Assembly: GCF_002903145.1 (NCBI RefSeq)
Contig: NZ_PPDJ01000002.1
Coordinates: 1-64,000 of the forward strand
DNA: 64,000 nt
Reading direction: 5' to 3'
From: Halobacteriovorax sp. DA5
Lineage (GTDB): Bacteria; Bdellovibrionota; Bacteriovoracia; Bacteriovoracales; Bacteriovoracaceae
The notes beneath the pieces were generated by a model. That model saw only the letters and a list, made by a program, of their open reading frames with translations. It ran no database searches and was not told the origin of the DNA. Numbering within the stretch: position 1 is the stretch's first letter; the number at the start of each line of letters is the position of its first letter. Shown here in pieces: positions 15,561-23,836 of this stretch. The position numbers and the translations under genes were made by a program.

Positions 15561-16768
15561 GTAAGTTGACCGTTTCTTGGATCTTTATATGTACTTAATC
15601 CATTATTGAGCTCAAGTACCGTAAGCTTACCAAGTGCAGGCGTATAGTATTGTGCCGTACCTTGTTCGTTCTTAGTCGTTCCATATATTTCAGAGATTGT
15701 TCTTTTTGGATTTTGAAGAACTAAAGATCTTTTTGTATTCATATACTCTTGCGCCGAGGAAACACTTGGAAAGTTATTAATTAGTTCTGTTAATACTTGA
15801 GCATTATATGTGATTCCATTCATGAGTAGGATATAGCGTCTACCTTGCTTTAATTCACTCATACAAAGTGCTGTGTAATTATCATTTTCAAAATTCGATA
15901 GTAGAACATCTTTGATTGAATTATTAATCTCAGGTAGGGAACTTGTAATCCCAATAATATAATTATTCTGGTCTTTATAATGAGAAAAAGTATTGTAGTA
16001 AGATTTCTTAGGCCTTTTTAAGATGGCCATTTTTGAGTCATGAAGTTTTGAATCAAATGAGCAACTATAATTACCTCTTCTAAACAGGTAGTTGGAGTTG
16101 TAGCTATTTATACTATTATGATCTTTAGCAAATTTTGTTAATTTACTTAGTCTTTTTACATAACTAAGTCTTGCAAATAATTCATTCTCACGTACACCTT
16201 GAGCACCTCTAAAATACAATCTTTTCAAATCTTTATTCTTAAATAATTCGGCCTGATTATCTTTAATAAATTGTTCCAAAGAGTTTGAGGCGTAGATGTA
16301 TTCACTAATGTTCTTTTCGATAAGCGTTAGTCGATTTTTGATTGCGAGCGGTTTTTTATAGAAATTTGCCATTTGAGAAATGGCATTCAAAAAAGCGAAA
16401 TCATTTTGTTTTTGTGGAATACTGTTAATGAAGAAATCTTTTCCTGCAACCTTTGCAATCAATAAGGTATGAGAGTTGAGCGTAGTCGCGTGCGGAGAGA
16501 AGTATAATTGAGAGAGTGTAAAATTTAATATCTGATTACGATAGCTTGAGTTTGTTGATTTCGAGCTAATTATCTTACTAATCTCGGGTTCATTTTTTTC
16601 GTTATCTAATAAAATATTATTTTTCTTTTCTACAATAGGACAAGTATGGTTAATACTTTGAGAAGTATTTAACTGCTTTTCAACTTCAGAGCATCCGATA
16701 AGAGGGATTAATCCTAGGAGTATAATTAAAGTTTTAAATTGATTTGTATTAAGCTTTGTAATTATCAT
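15551..16768 (-). CDS. Predicted lipoprotein, unknown function
   Basis: 405 aa from the internal ATG at 16768. That start gives a lipoprotein signal peptide with lipobox LIGC (about residues 23-26). The ORF could extend upstream to 16852, but the extra residues would overlap the preceding gene by about 100 bp and bury the signal. The mature protein is Asn/Ser/Lys-rich and has no family I recognise. A few conserved-looking stretches (LYFRGAQGVRENELFARL; YILLMNGITYNAQVL) suggest an ordered domain. It overlaps genes on both sides, so the group is probably one operon. Confidence 0.6.
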   Translation of the reverse strand: MIITKLNTNQFKTLIILLGLIPLIGCSEVEKQLNTSQSINHTCPIVEKKNNILLDNEKNEPEISKIISSKSTNSSYRNQILNFTLSQLYFSPHATTLNSHTLLIAKVAGKDFFINSIPQKQNDFAFLNAISQMANFYKKPLAIKNRLTLIEKNISEYIYASNSLEQFIKDNQAELFKNKDLKRLYFRGAQGVRENELFARLSYVKRLSKLTKFAKDHNSINSYNSNYLFRRGNYSCSFDSKLHDSKMAILKRPKKSYYNTFSHYKDQNNYIIGITSSLPEINNSIKDVLLSNFENDNYTALCMSELKQGRRYILLMNGITYNAQVLTELINNFPSVSSAQEYMNTKRSLVLQNPKRTISEIYGTTKNEQGTAQYYTPALGKLTVLELNNGLSTYKDPRNGQLTCN

Positions 16769-17126
16769 CTTTATGAAACTCTTCATTTTCTTCGTAATAA
16801 ATCTCAAGCTCTGAATCACTCTCTGTACTGTAACTCGAATTAAAGGAATCATTTAGCTCTTGAATTAATTTTGTAACTTCTTTTTGTTTTCCAAAAATCT
16901 CAATTATTACCCAAAGGCCTTTGTCATTAACAGCAGTATGAGCAATATGATAGGCCATCTCTTTTGCATTTAAGAACTGAGTAACTTGATCAAATGCTTT
17001 TTCTTGATATGGTGTCGATCTGGCCGGTGGGGAAGGAATAAAATATGTAAATGTTTGTTTGTATTTTTGAGACTCAAAAGCATGAGTGCTATTATTTGCC
17101 GCTTTATTCCTGTTGAAAATACTCAT
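16749..17126 (-). CDS. Small cytoplasmic protein, unknown function
   Basis: 125 aa, no signal or membrane segment. Residues about 40-95 look like a compact alpha/beta domain (FDQVTQFLNAKEMAYHI ... GLWVIIEIFGKQKEVTKLIQEL). The tail is acidic (SDSELEIYYEENEEFHKDD). A GGGGAATAG ribosome-binding site precedes the ATG. Upstream, TATAAT lies within the inverted repeat CGTTTA-ATTA-TAAACG (17153-17168), a possible promoter/operator. First gene of the group running to 14701. Family not recognised. Confidence 0.6.
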   Translation of the reverse strand: MSIFNRNKAANNSTHAFESQKYKQTFTYFIPSPPARSTPYQEKAFDQVTQFLNAKEMAYHIAHTAVNDKGLWVIIEIFGKQKEVTKLIQELNDSFNSSYSTESDSELEIYYEENEEFHKDDNYKA

Positions 17127-17233
17127 CTATTCCCCGTAAGTTTTTGTGATTACGTTTAATTATAAACGTGCTTCAAGGTAAATGGAAATGTTTACCCATT
17201 TATTTTTTTTCTGCATTTTTCATTATTGTGCGT

Positions 17234-17323
17234 TATAATTTAATTGATCGACAGGATGTCGTAGCAAGAGATAGGCATGAAGCCGAAAAAATGGAGGGCC
17301 AGTTGCAGGGCCCTCTTTTTTTT
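17234..17323 (+). ncRNA. Candidate small RNA with its own terminator
   Basis: A TATAAT box (17234-17239) with a weak -35 is followed by a short unit with two hairpins. The first is CGACA-GGA-TGTCG (17249-17261), with a GGA loop. The second is the terminator stem GAGGGCC (17294-17300) / GGCCCTC (17309-17315) plus eight T. No convincing coding frame lies between. The same terminator read backwards can also serve the CoA-transferase operon. Function unknown. Confidence 0.35.
17290..17323. terminator. Bidirectional terminator
   Basis: Stem GAGGGCC/GGCCCTC with a T8 tract on plus and, on minus, TTTTTT after the stem (complement of the A run at 17286-17291). It ends the minus operon whose last stop is at 17322. 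Confidence 0.75.
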
Positions 17324-17948
17324 ACTCAAAAATCTCGTTATCAAAATTCTTATTCAATTCTTTAATAGTTAATCCATTGGCCATATTTAAAACTTTAAAT
17401 TTTCCATCTTCAATTTTAAAGCTTCCACATTCAGTTACAACGTAATTAACGACACTTTTTCCAGTGAGAGGGAGAGTGCACTCTGGTAATAGTTTAGGCT
17501 CACCAGTTTTGCTATAGTGACTCATCATAACAATGATATTTTTAGCGCCATTGACTAGGTCCATAGCTCCACCCATTCCCGTGATTTTCTTACCTGGGAT
17601 CTTCCAGTTTGCAAGTGAGCCTTGTGTATCAACTTCCATTCCACCAAGGACACAGAAATCGATATGGCCACCTCTAATCATTCCAAAGCTCATCGAGCTA
17701 TCAAAAAAGCTTGCACCTTTTTCAACCGTAATAGTTTCTTTGCCTGCATTAATTAAAGTAGCCGATACTTCGGCTTCTGTCGGGTTGTCACCTACACCAA
17801 GAACACCGTTTTCACTATGAATGATATAGCTATGATTCTTAGGAAGTTGTGATGGGATTATTGTTGGTAGTCCAATTCCAAGATTAATCGTAGAGTTCTC
17901 TGTAAAGAGAGTTGTAACTTCTTTGGCCATCTGCTCTTTCGTCCACAT
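17322..17948 (-). CDS. 3-oxoacid CoA-transferase, subunit B
   Basis: 208 aa. The beta subunit of an acetoacetate/succinyl-CoA:3-oxoacid CoA-transferase, of the ScoB/AtoA/YodR type. The catalytic Glu46 sits in HSENGVLGVG (44-53). NLGIGLPTIIP, GGHIDFCVLGGMEVD and ITGMGGAMDLV are standard. It begins 2 bp after the subunit A gene. Operon context with two aminotransferases suggests that a 3-oxo acid from amino-acid transamination is activated to its CoA ester. The substrate is inference. Confidence 0.92.
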   Translation of the reverse strand: MWTKEQMAKEVTTLFTENSTINLGIGLPTIIPSQLPKNHSYIIHSENGVLGVGDNPTEAEVSATLINAGKETITVEKGASFFDSSMSFGMIRGGHIDFCVLGGMEVDTQGSLANWKIPGKKITGMGGAMDLVNGAKNIIVMMSHYSKTGEPKLLPECTLPLTGKSVVNYVVTECGSFKIEDGKFKVLNMANGLTIKELNKNFDNEIFE

Positions 17949-17950
17949 TA

Positions 17951-18646
17951 TTATGACTCCCTCGTTTTTAAAAATTCAATAGCATTTTCATAATTTGAAC
18001 CTTGATAAATTCGCTGAACAAAGACTCCTGGTATATGCACATCTTCAGGTTTGATATCTCCAAGTTCAACTATTTCTTCCACCTCAACGATCGTTGTCTT
18101 TGCTGCCATTGCCATAAGAGGGGAGAAGTTTCTAGCTGTTTCTTTAAACCATAGATTTCCATATGGATCTGCTTTTTGTGCTTTGATAATTGCAAAGTCT
18201 GCGTGTAGTGCTTCTTCTAAAATACATGGACGATCAAATTCTTTGACTTCTTTACCTTCGGCCACTTCTGTCCCATATCCTGTTGGAGTATAGAAGGCAC
18301 GAATTCCCATACCTGCCGCTCTAATTCTCTCACTTAGCGTTCCCTGAGGTACTAGTTCGATTTCTATTTCATTTGCAAACATGGCCGCTTCTAGGTCTGG
18401 ATTGCCTCCTACATATGAACAGAATCCTTTTGAGATCATTTTCTTTTTCAAAAGTTTTACAAGTCCTCGTCCTGAGTTTCCAATATTATTTGAAACAACT
18501 TTTAAATCTCTTAGTTCCATTTGAGCTAACTGATTAATTGAGTTTTCCGGGATTCCACAAAGGCCGAATCCGCCACTCATTATCGTTGAGCCACTTGTTA
18601 CATCCTTGAGCGCTTCTTGGGCACTTGGGTAAATCTTACTGTACAT
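17951..18646 (-). CDS. 3-oxoacid CoA-transferase, subunit A
   Basis: 231 aa, alpha subunit of the ScoA/AtoD/YodS type. MSGGFGLCGIPENSI (23-37) and VGGNPDLEAAMFANEIEIEL are diagnostic, as is AFYTPTGYGTEVAEGKE with the LVPQGTLSERIRAAG block before it. It overlaps the end of the upstream aminotransferase gene by 11 bp. With subunit B it forms the heteromeric transferase. Confidence 0.92.
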   Translation of the reverse strand: MYSKIYPSAQEALKDVTSGSTIMSGGFGLCGIPENSINQLAQMELRDLKVVSNNIGNSGRGLVKLLKKKMISKGFCSYVGGNPDLEAAMFANEIEIELVPQGTLSERIRAAGMGIRAFYTPTGYGTEVAEGKEVKEFDRPCILEEALHADFAIIKAQKADPYGNLWFKETARNFSPLMAMAAKTTIVEVEEIVELGDIKPEDVHIPGVFVQRIYQGSNYENAIEFLKTRES

Positions 18647-19844
18647 ATGAGTCCTCGATTATATTTAATAAATTATTTAAGCAAGCTTCTAGTTCTTTTG
18701 GTGCGTAATTTAGATACGGACAAAGGATTAGAGAGCGGTTTGTGATATTAATGAAAAGACCATTTGAAAGTAATTTGTTCCATAATAGAGAACTTTCTAT
18801 GATTACATCACTAAGGTCAATGGCCATGAGAAGACCAATATGCCTGATGGAATCTATCGCATGAGAGTTTTCTAATTTGATCTTAAATTGATTTAAGAGG
18901 TCATAGTTCTGGTTTCTTATTTTAATAAAATCATTCGATTCAATTAATGACATAACTTCATCAAGAACTTTTAATCCGATAGGGTGTGCAGCATTTGTAA
19001 GTCCACAGCTTAGTATATTGTCATCAAAGTAAGCTGCATTATCTTCACTGACAAAGACTGCTCCAAATGGAAAGAATCCACCAGAGATATTTTTTGCAAG
19101 ACTAATAAAATCAGCTTCTAAATTTGTATAATTTTGAAAACCAAAATTAGTCATTGTTCGACCAAATCCACACACGACCTCATCTAAAATGAGTTTGATT
19201 CCATTTTCCTTGCAAATTTTCATGATTTCATCATAGTAGCTTTGTGGGGGAATGAAGACGCCATTGCCACCTGTTATAACTTCGATACAAATCGCTGCAA
19301 TATCACTACTTCCAATGTCTTGAATGACTTTTTTTGTTTTCTCTAAGTCTGGATCATTAAAGAAGTTTGGAATGAAAGCGTGAAACCTTGAAGGAACACC
19401 CGCACCATCTCGGCGCCAATCTCCTGTCAGAGCAAGAGCACCCAGTGTCGCTCCATGATAGGAAGTTTCACATGATAGTATAAATTGGCGCCCTGTAATT
19501 TGCCTGGCCATCTTTATGGCATTTTCATTTGATTCGGCCCCTGAAGTTGTATAGAAGATTCTTCCGTCAAGACCTATTAGGTTAACGAGCTTTTGCGATA
19601 CAGTCTCTTTAAGTTCAAATTGACATTTTGGGGTTGCCATTGGCATTGACTTGATTTGCTCAATCATTGCCTTTTCTATTTGAATATTTCTATTGCCGAA
19701 TGACTGATGATAACTTCCTGAAGAAAGGTCATAAATCTTCTGATTAGAAGATGTAATATAGCCCCATTCAAAAGTATTTTGGATATCGATTTTCTTGGCC
19801 TGGTTTTGTTTTGTCCATGTGTGAAAAAAAGGTAGGTGGGCCAT
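18636..19844 (-). CDS. Class III aminotransferase (YodT-like)
   Basis: 402 aa, PLP-dependent fold type I. FYTTSGAESNENAIKMARQ (97-115) binds cofactor phosphate, DEVVCGFGRT (221-230) provides the Asp contacting the pyridine nitrogen, and SLAKNISGGFFPFG has the Schiff-base Lys251. It resembles omega-amino-acid:pyruvate and adenosylmethionine-aminooxononanoate transaminases, about 30-50 residues shorter than many. Its place directly before the CoA-transferase genes matches Bacillus yodT-yodS-yodR. The expected product is a 3-oxo acid; this is inference from context. Confidence 0.85.
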   Translation of the reverse strand: MAHLPFFHTWTKQNQAKKIDIQNTFEWGYITSSNQKIYDLSSGSYHQSFGNRNIQIEKAMIEQIKSMPMATPKCQFELKETVSQKLVNLIGLDGRIFYTTSGAESNENAIKMARQITGRQFILSCETSYHGATLGALALTGDWRRDGAGVPSRFHAFIPNFFNDPDLEKTKKVIQDIGSSDIAAICIEVITGGNGVFIPPQSYYDEIMKICKENGIKLILDEVVCGFGRTMTNFGFQNYTNLEADFISLAKNISGGFFPFGAVFVSEDNAAYFDDNILSCGLTNAAHPIGLKVLDEVMSLIESNDFIKIRNQNYDLLNQFKIKLENSHAIDSIRHIGLLMAIDLSDVIIESSLLWNKLLSNGLFINITNRSLILCPYLNYAPKELEACLNNLLNIIEDSYVQ

Positions 19845-19870
19845 AAACTCTCACTTTAAAATCTAATTTC

Positions 19871-20953
19871 TCATAAAATTAGGGGTAGATGAATTTCTAC
19901 ATATTCAAAATTTTTGTCATATTTTTTGCAGCCTCTCCAGGCCTTAAATATTTGTGTTTGATAATTATAAAGTGCGCCACCACATGTTTGAGAAGGATCA
20001 CTTGCTCCCTCTGGAGAGTAGTGTGAGCAAATTGATAAAGGATGGCCGTCGTGAGACATAAGAAGTTTCATAATAGATGCTTCATCCTTAAGTTCACTTC
20101 TATACTTTTCGACAAGATCAAACCTTGCATGTGTCGTTTTACTAATATTGTTTCGATCTTCTACTTTTCTAACTGTGCTACCAAGACAGTGATTTGTATG
20201 GAAGATTAGACCTTGTGGGTTTGTATTTAAAATTTCTTTTTGTGTAGGAGTGATCTCATAATTGAAGGCACTTTTTCCATCGCTTATAAGATAATTATGG
20301 CCTGATGTAATGGGAGCTTCCATTAGTAATTTTCCCATATCATTGAGGCTTTTTTGTTTCGCTGCTTTTCTAATTAATGCAGGCCAGATAATTCCATTTG
20401 TTCCATCTAGGACATTAATATTGTTAACACCAATGAATTGACCATGGTTATTAACGGCCATTAATCCTAAACATCCACAAACTGTGTAGATAAGTTCTTT
20501 TGTACCATTATCCTTATCGTCAATTTCAATTAGCATGAGATAATTTTTTGCACTTTGATGCATATCCCATGTCTGAGCAGCGATGCTATTTTTATCATCG
20601 ATATATGAGACCGATGTACACCCTTCGTCTTGATTCTCACTATCGAGTTGAATATCTCTAAAGTCAGTGTAGTTATTTAGGATAATAATGTCTTTGATTG
20701 AAGTTTCACTGCCTTTCGCTATCCCTTCAATCTCTTGTGCTAGACTTGCATCAAACTTCATGGTTTCTTTAAACTGTAAGTTTGCAAATTCATCAAGTTT
20801 ATCTTTCAAATGCGGTGACCTTTTAAGAAGAAGGCCAGTTCTAATCTCTATAAGTTCTTGTATTGCTTCTTTAAAAGTTTCACCGTGCTTAAGCCCATTT
20901 TCGTATGGGCCACAAGCATCGTATTTGAATATAGGTAAATTTAAGTCTGTCAT
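19871..20953 (-). CDS. C45-type acyltransferase / amide hydrolase (Ntn fold)
   Basis: 360 aa from the ATG at 20953, which overlaps the upstream stop codon as TAATG; in-frame ATGs lie 6 and 18 nt upstream. The protein belongs to the acyl-CoA:6-aminopenicillanate acyltransferase / carcinine-hydrolase group, which self-cleaves before a Cys nucleophile. The expected Gly-Cys is at 111-112 in DEGCTSVSY, followed by AAQTWDMH (125-132). GLMAVNNHGQFIGVNNIN and FHTNHCLG are later family blocks. It could hydrolyse or form an N-acyl amide. In this operon it might deacylate an N-acetylated amino acid, the role an unrelated deacetylase (YodQ) plays in Bacillus. That is inference. Confidence 0.78.
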   Translation of the reverse strand: MTDLNLPIFKYDACGPYENGLKHGETFKEAIQELIEIRTGLLLKRSPHLKDKLDEFANLQFKETMKFDASLAQEIEGIAKGSETSIKDIIILNNYTDFRDIQLDSENQDEGCTSVSYIDDKNSIAAQTWDMHQSAKNYLMLIEIDDKDNGTKELIYTVCGCLGLMAVNNHGQFIGVNNINVLDGTNGIIWPALIRKAAKQKSLNDMGKLLMEAPITSGHNYLISDGKSAFNYEITPTQKEILNTNPQGLIFHTNHCLGSTVRKVEDRNNISKTTHARFDLVEKYRSELKDEASIMKLLMSHDGHPLSICSHYSPEGASDPSQTCGGALYNYQTQIFKAWRGCKKYDKNFEYVEIHLPLIL

Positions 20954-23811
20954 TAACATGTAAAATACCACTTCTTACTTGTTTGGTTACCAAAAATACT
21001 TGGCGCTTTTAGTGTAAAAGCGTAAGAAGTGTCGTTAATAATTTTAAATTCTTTTTTAGCGTCAGCAGGTGACTCTAAATATGATACAGCTTGAGAAAGA
21101 GCATAAGCGTCACCATCCCAAGTTGAGATCATCATTAGAGGCCTTGATTCATAGACTTCTTCTTGCAGCATACAAATACCAATTTGTCCTGCGATGTGAA
21201 TGTAGCTAGCATCCGGAATAATTCCATGGTCTTTTGAAAAGAGTTTCTTTTTATTATGAAAATAAACACTTTCGTTAAAGACAACTTTTGTTCCGTTGTC
21301 ATGTGCGATTTTTATAATTTCTTTTAGTTCTTCATTAGTAAAATTGACTAAAAGATCACCAATGAAAAGAGCTAAGTAATCTTTGGTCGCAAGTTTTTCT
21401 TTTAGTTGGCCAATTGTATCTACTTTAGAGTTCGGATAAAAGTCTAAGACGCCTGAAAGAGTAGCGGACATAAAGCTTTGCTTACCAAAATAGTCATGGT
21501 TAAAAGATATTACTTTTGTTCTTTCTTTTTGGTTTTTGATAAGAATCGATTTGAATATTTTTTCTACACACTCACTATGTCCACTCGCTGTAAAAAAGTG
21601 TTGTAGTTCTTTAGGTGCGATATCTTTGAAACGCTTAAGATTTGCCATAAAACTTTCATCAATGAAGTTTGAAAGACAGATCTTGTTTACAAGTGTTGGC
21701 ATACTCTCGAATGAAGCAGCATTTAAGATAGGGGAAGTTGAGTACTTTAATTCCTCATTACTCCATCTCAGGTTTTGGCGATAGATGATAACATCGCGGT
21801 GCTCTTCATCATCGAGATAATTCTCTTTTAGTTTCATCTCAATGATGGCCCCAAGAGAACAGTTTATAGAAAGCATTGCTCCTGCGTGAATATCACGGTT
21901 TCTTCCGTAGATATATTCGTTGCCATTGGCACTTGCAATAAGTGTTAGCGCATACTTTAGGTATTTTCCCATTCCTTGTGATTGCTCCATATTTATAATT
22001 GTTGTATCGAGCATATAAAGAGTTTTTGGACTATTGAAATACTTAACTAAGCGTAGTCCACTCTCATGAGGGAAGTGGGTAATTTTACCTGCAAATGAGA
22101 TTCCTACCAGTTGTCTCGTTTCGCTTAGTAGGGCCAGCGCAATTGAATCTTTACAATGAGCAATTTTTTCGAATTTCTCAATGCTTGTTTGTCTCGTTGG
22201 CTCATATGTATGACGTTGGATTTCTTCAATCTTGTGCTTGTAATAGTCGAAGTTTTCACCATCAATTTTAATTAATTCTAAGTTAAATTCTTCATTAAAG
22301 AATTTTTGGGCAAAGCTAAATGCCGCTTTGTCTTGAAGGTTCCCACTGAAGGCTTCCACTAATTTTGCATGCCATAAGTATTCATTGGGAGAATTTACTT
22401 TAGTCTTTGGAGTATATTCTAGTTTATTTGTTTCACCTTTATAAATTCGGTTAGCAATCTCGTTAATTGCGTCGAATAGATAGTCGATATCTTCGTTAGT
22501 CCAGGCCGTATTAAGTCTAAATCTTAGTGTATTATCTCCAGCTTGATAATAGAGTAGTCCTAGGTCAAAGCGGTTTGAGATAAAAGGTGCAATATCTTTT
22601 GCATCCGATAGATCAAAAGCAAATGCGACACCAAAGCATCTAGGTGATGAAAGCTGATCCCACTTACTTATAAGTTGATTAAGTTTATTTCTTGTATATT
22701 CTTCGATTGTTGCAATTTTGTAGCGAAGTTGATCGATTGCTATTGCTTGATAGTAACCTCTGATAACAGAAGAAGTTTGAAACTCATTATTCTCCCAGCA
22801 TGGATCTTGTGTCAGTACAATTCCACTTTGGGCCTTCTTTGCACATGTAATATACTCAGGATTAATTTGATTTCCTTGTGAATCTTTTAGATCAAATGTT
22901 CTGTGCCAGAAGAAGTCACGTCCAAGTCCAAACCCTGTTTGAACCTCATCATAGATAAGTGCAACTTGATAAGATTTTACGATCAAATTAAGGGCCACAT
23001 GGAAGCGATTTGTTGAATAGCGATCACCACCTTCGCATTGCATTGGCTCAACTAAAATTGCAAAGTGAGTATTCTCTTTTAGAACTTCATGAAGTTGCTT
23101 TAAAGAGGCGATTTCTGATTTAAGTAAATCATCAGCTTTACTTTCAAATTCTTTTAAATTTGCTTCAAAGCTTGGTGAAAATGGATTCTCCCATAATCTA
23201 ATCCACTCTGGATCTATATCTAAAATAAATTGATCATTCTTTGTTTCAGGATAATCGATGAAAGTTGTTTCATGTCCTTCGATTTGATATGGCTCTCGCT
23301 TACTTGGATTCCAAGTCGAGAAAAGTGTTGATAGGAAGCGTCCGTGAAAACTGCCTTCAAAAGCTATGATTTTGTTTGCACCAGTATGGGCCCTTTTCAT
23401 ATAGGCCATAATAAGGGCCGCTTCATTGGCTTCCGCTCCAGAGTTCACAAATACTGGTGTAAGTTTGTCGTTAGAAGCTTTCTCTCTTAGAAGAGTTTTA
23501 AAAGACTCGGCGATTTCGATAAAAGTTGAATCGAGATAGTTTCCTGTCCATGCACTTTCATGCATTGTTGTTCCAAAAAGGGCCGTTGCATTGAAACCAA
23601 GTCCTAGTGTGGCTATCTGTGAAGCAGCATCGAGGAGAAATTCTGGAGAATTTTCATCTCTTGTTTCCATCGCAAGGTATGCTCCTTGTGAAAATTTATG
23701 ATGAGGAATATATTCTTTCTTCTCTGCAGAAGTGAAGTTATCCTTGTACATTGTTGCTAGCTTTTCTTTAGCGTGTTCGTGACTGTTTTTACCAATTAAG
23801 TTGATTTCCAT
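20953..23811 (-). CDS. Three-part fusion: class III aminotransferase - GNAT - degenerate aminotransferase
   Basis: 952 aa. Residues about 60-455 are a complete PLP aminotransferase: FVNSGAEANEAAL (121-133), VEPMQCEGGD (254-263), YDEVQTGFGLG (287-297), and CAKKAQSG with the Schiff-base Lys at 325/326. The KK-x-Q-x-G form resembles lysine 6-aminotransferase. Residues about 510-690 form a GNAT-type domain with an acetyl-CoA loop MEQSQGMGKYLKY (608-620). Residues about 735-930 align with a second, shortened aminotransferase (FFTASGHSECVE, 739-750). There the Asp becomes Asn (FNESVY, 845-850) and the Lys position reads IAGQIG (873-878), so it should not bind PLP covalently. It is the second gene of the operon, 25 bp after the ddl-type gene. 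Confidence 0.75.
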   Translation of the reverse strand: MEINLIGKNSHEHAKEKLATMYKDNFTSAEKKEYIPHHKFSQGAYLAMETRDENSPEFLLDAASQIATLGLGFNATALFGTTMHESAWTGNYLDSTFIEIAESFKTLLREKASNDKLTPVFVNSGAEANEAALIMAYMKRAHTGANKIIAFEGSFHGRFLSTLFSTWNPSKREPYQIEGHETTFIDYPETKNDQFILDIDPEWIRLWENPFSPSFEANLKEFESKADDLLKSEIASLKQLHEVLKENTHFAILVEPMQCEGGDRYSTNRFHVALNLIVKSYQVALIYDEVQTGFGLGRDFFWHRTFDLKDSQGNQINPEYITCAKKAQSGIVLTQDPCWENNEFQTSSVIRGYYQAIAIDQLRYKIATIEEYTRNKLNQLISKWDQLSSPRCFGVAFAFDLSDAKDIAPFISNRFDLGLLYYQAGDNTLRFRLNTAWTNEDIDYLFDAINEIANRIYKGETNKLEYTPKTKVNSPNEYLWHAKLVEAFSGNLQDKAAFSFAQKFFNEEFNLELIKIDGENFDYYKHKIEEIQRHTYEPTRQTSIEKFEKIAHCKDSIALALLSETRQLVGISFAGKITHFPHESGLRLVKYFNSPKTLYMLDTTIINMEQSQGMGKYLKYALTLIASANGNEYIYGRNRDIHAGAMLSINCSLGAIIEMKLKENYLDDEEHRDVIIYRQNLRWSNEELKYSTSPILNAASFESMPTLVNKICLSNFIDESFMANLKRFKDIAPKELQHFFTASGHSECVEKIFKSILIKNQKERTKVISFNHDYFGKQSFMSATLSGVLDFYPNSKVDTIGQLKEKLATKDYLALFIGDLLVNFTNEELKEIIKIAHDNGTKVVFNESVYFHNKKKLFSKDHGIIPDASYIHIAGQIGICMLQEEVYESRPLMMISTWDGDAYALSQAVSYLESPADAKKEFKIINDTSYAFTLKAPSIFGNQTSKKWYFTC

Positions 23812-23836
23812 CTCTTTAACCCTTAAGTGTTTTATA

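Noticed and set aside
15551-16852. Longer start for the lipoprotein at 16852
   Set aside because: It adds residues before the signal peptide and extends the overlap with the upstream gene to about 100 bp.
17168-17365. 65-codon plus-strand ORF
   Set aside because: It runs through the terminator at 17290-17323 into the antisense of the CoA-transferase gene, and has no ribosome-binding site. A non-coding RNA is a better reading.
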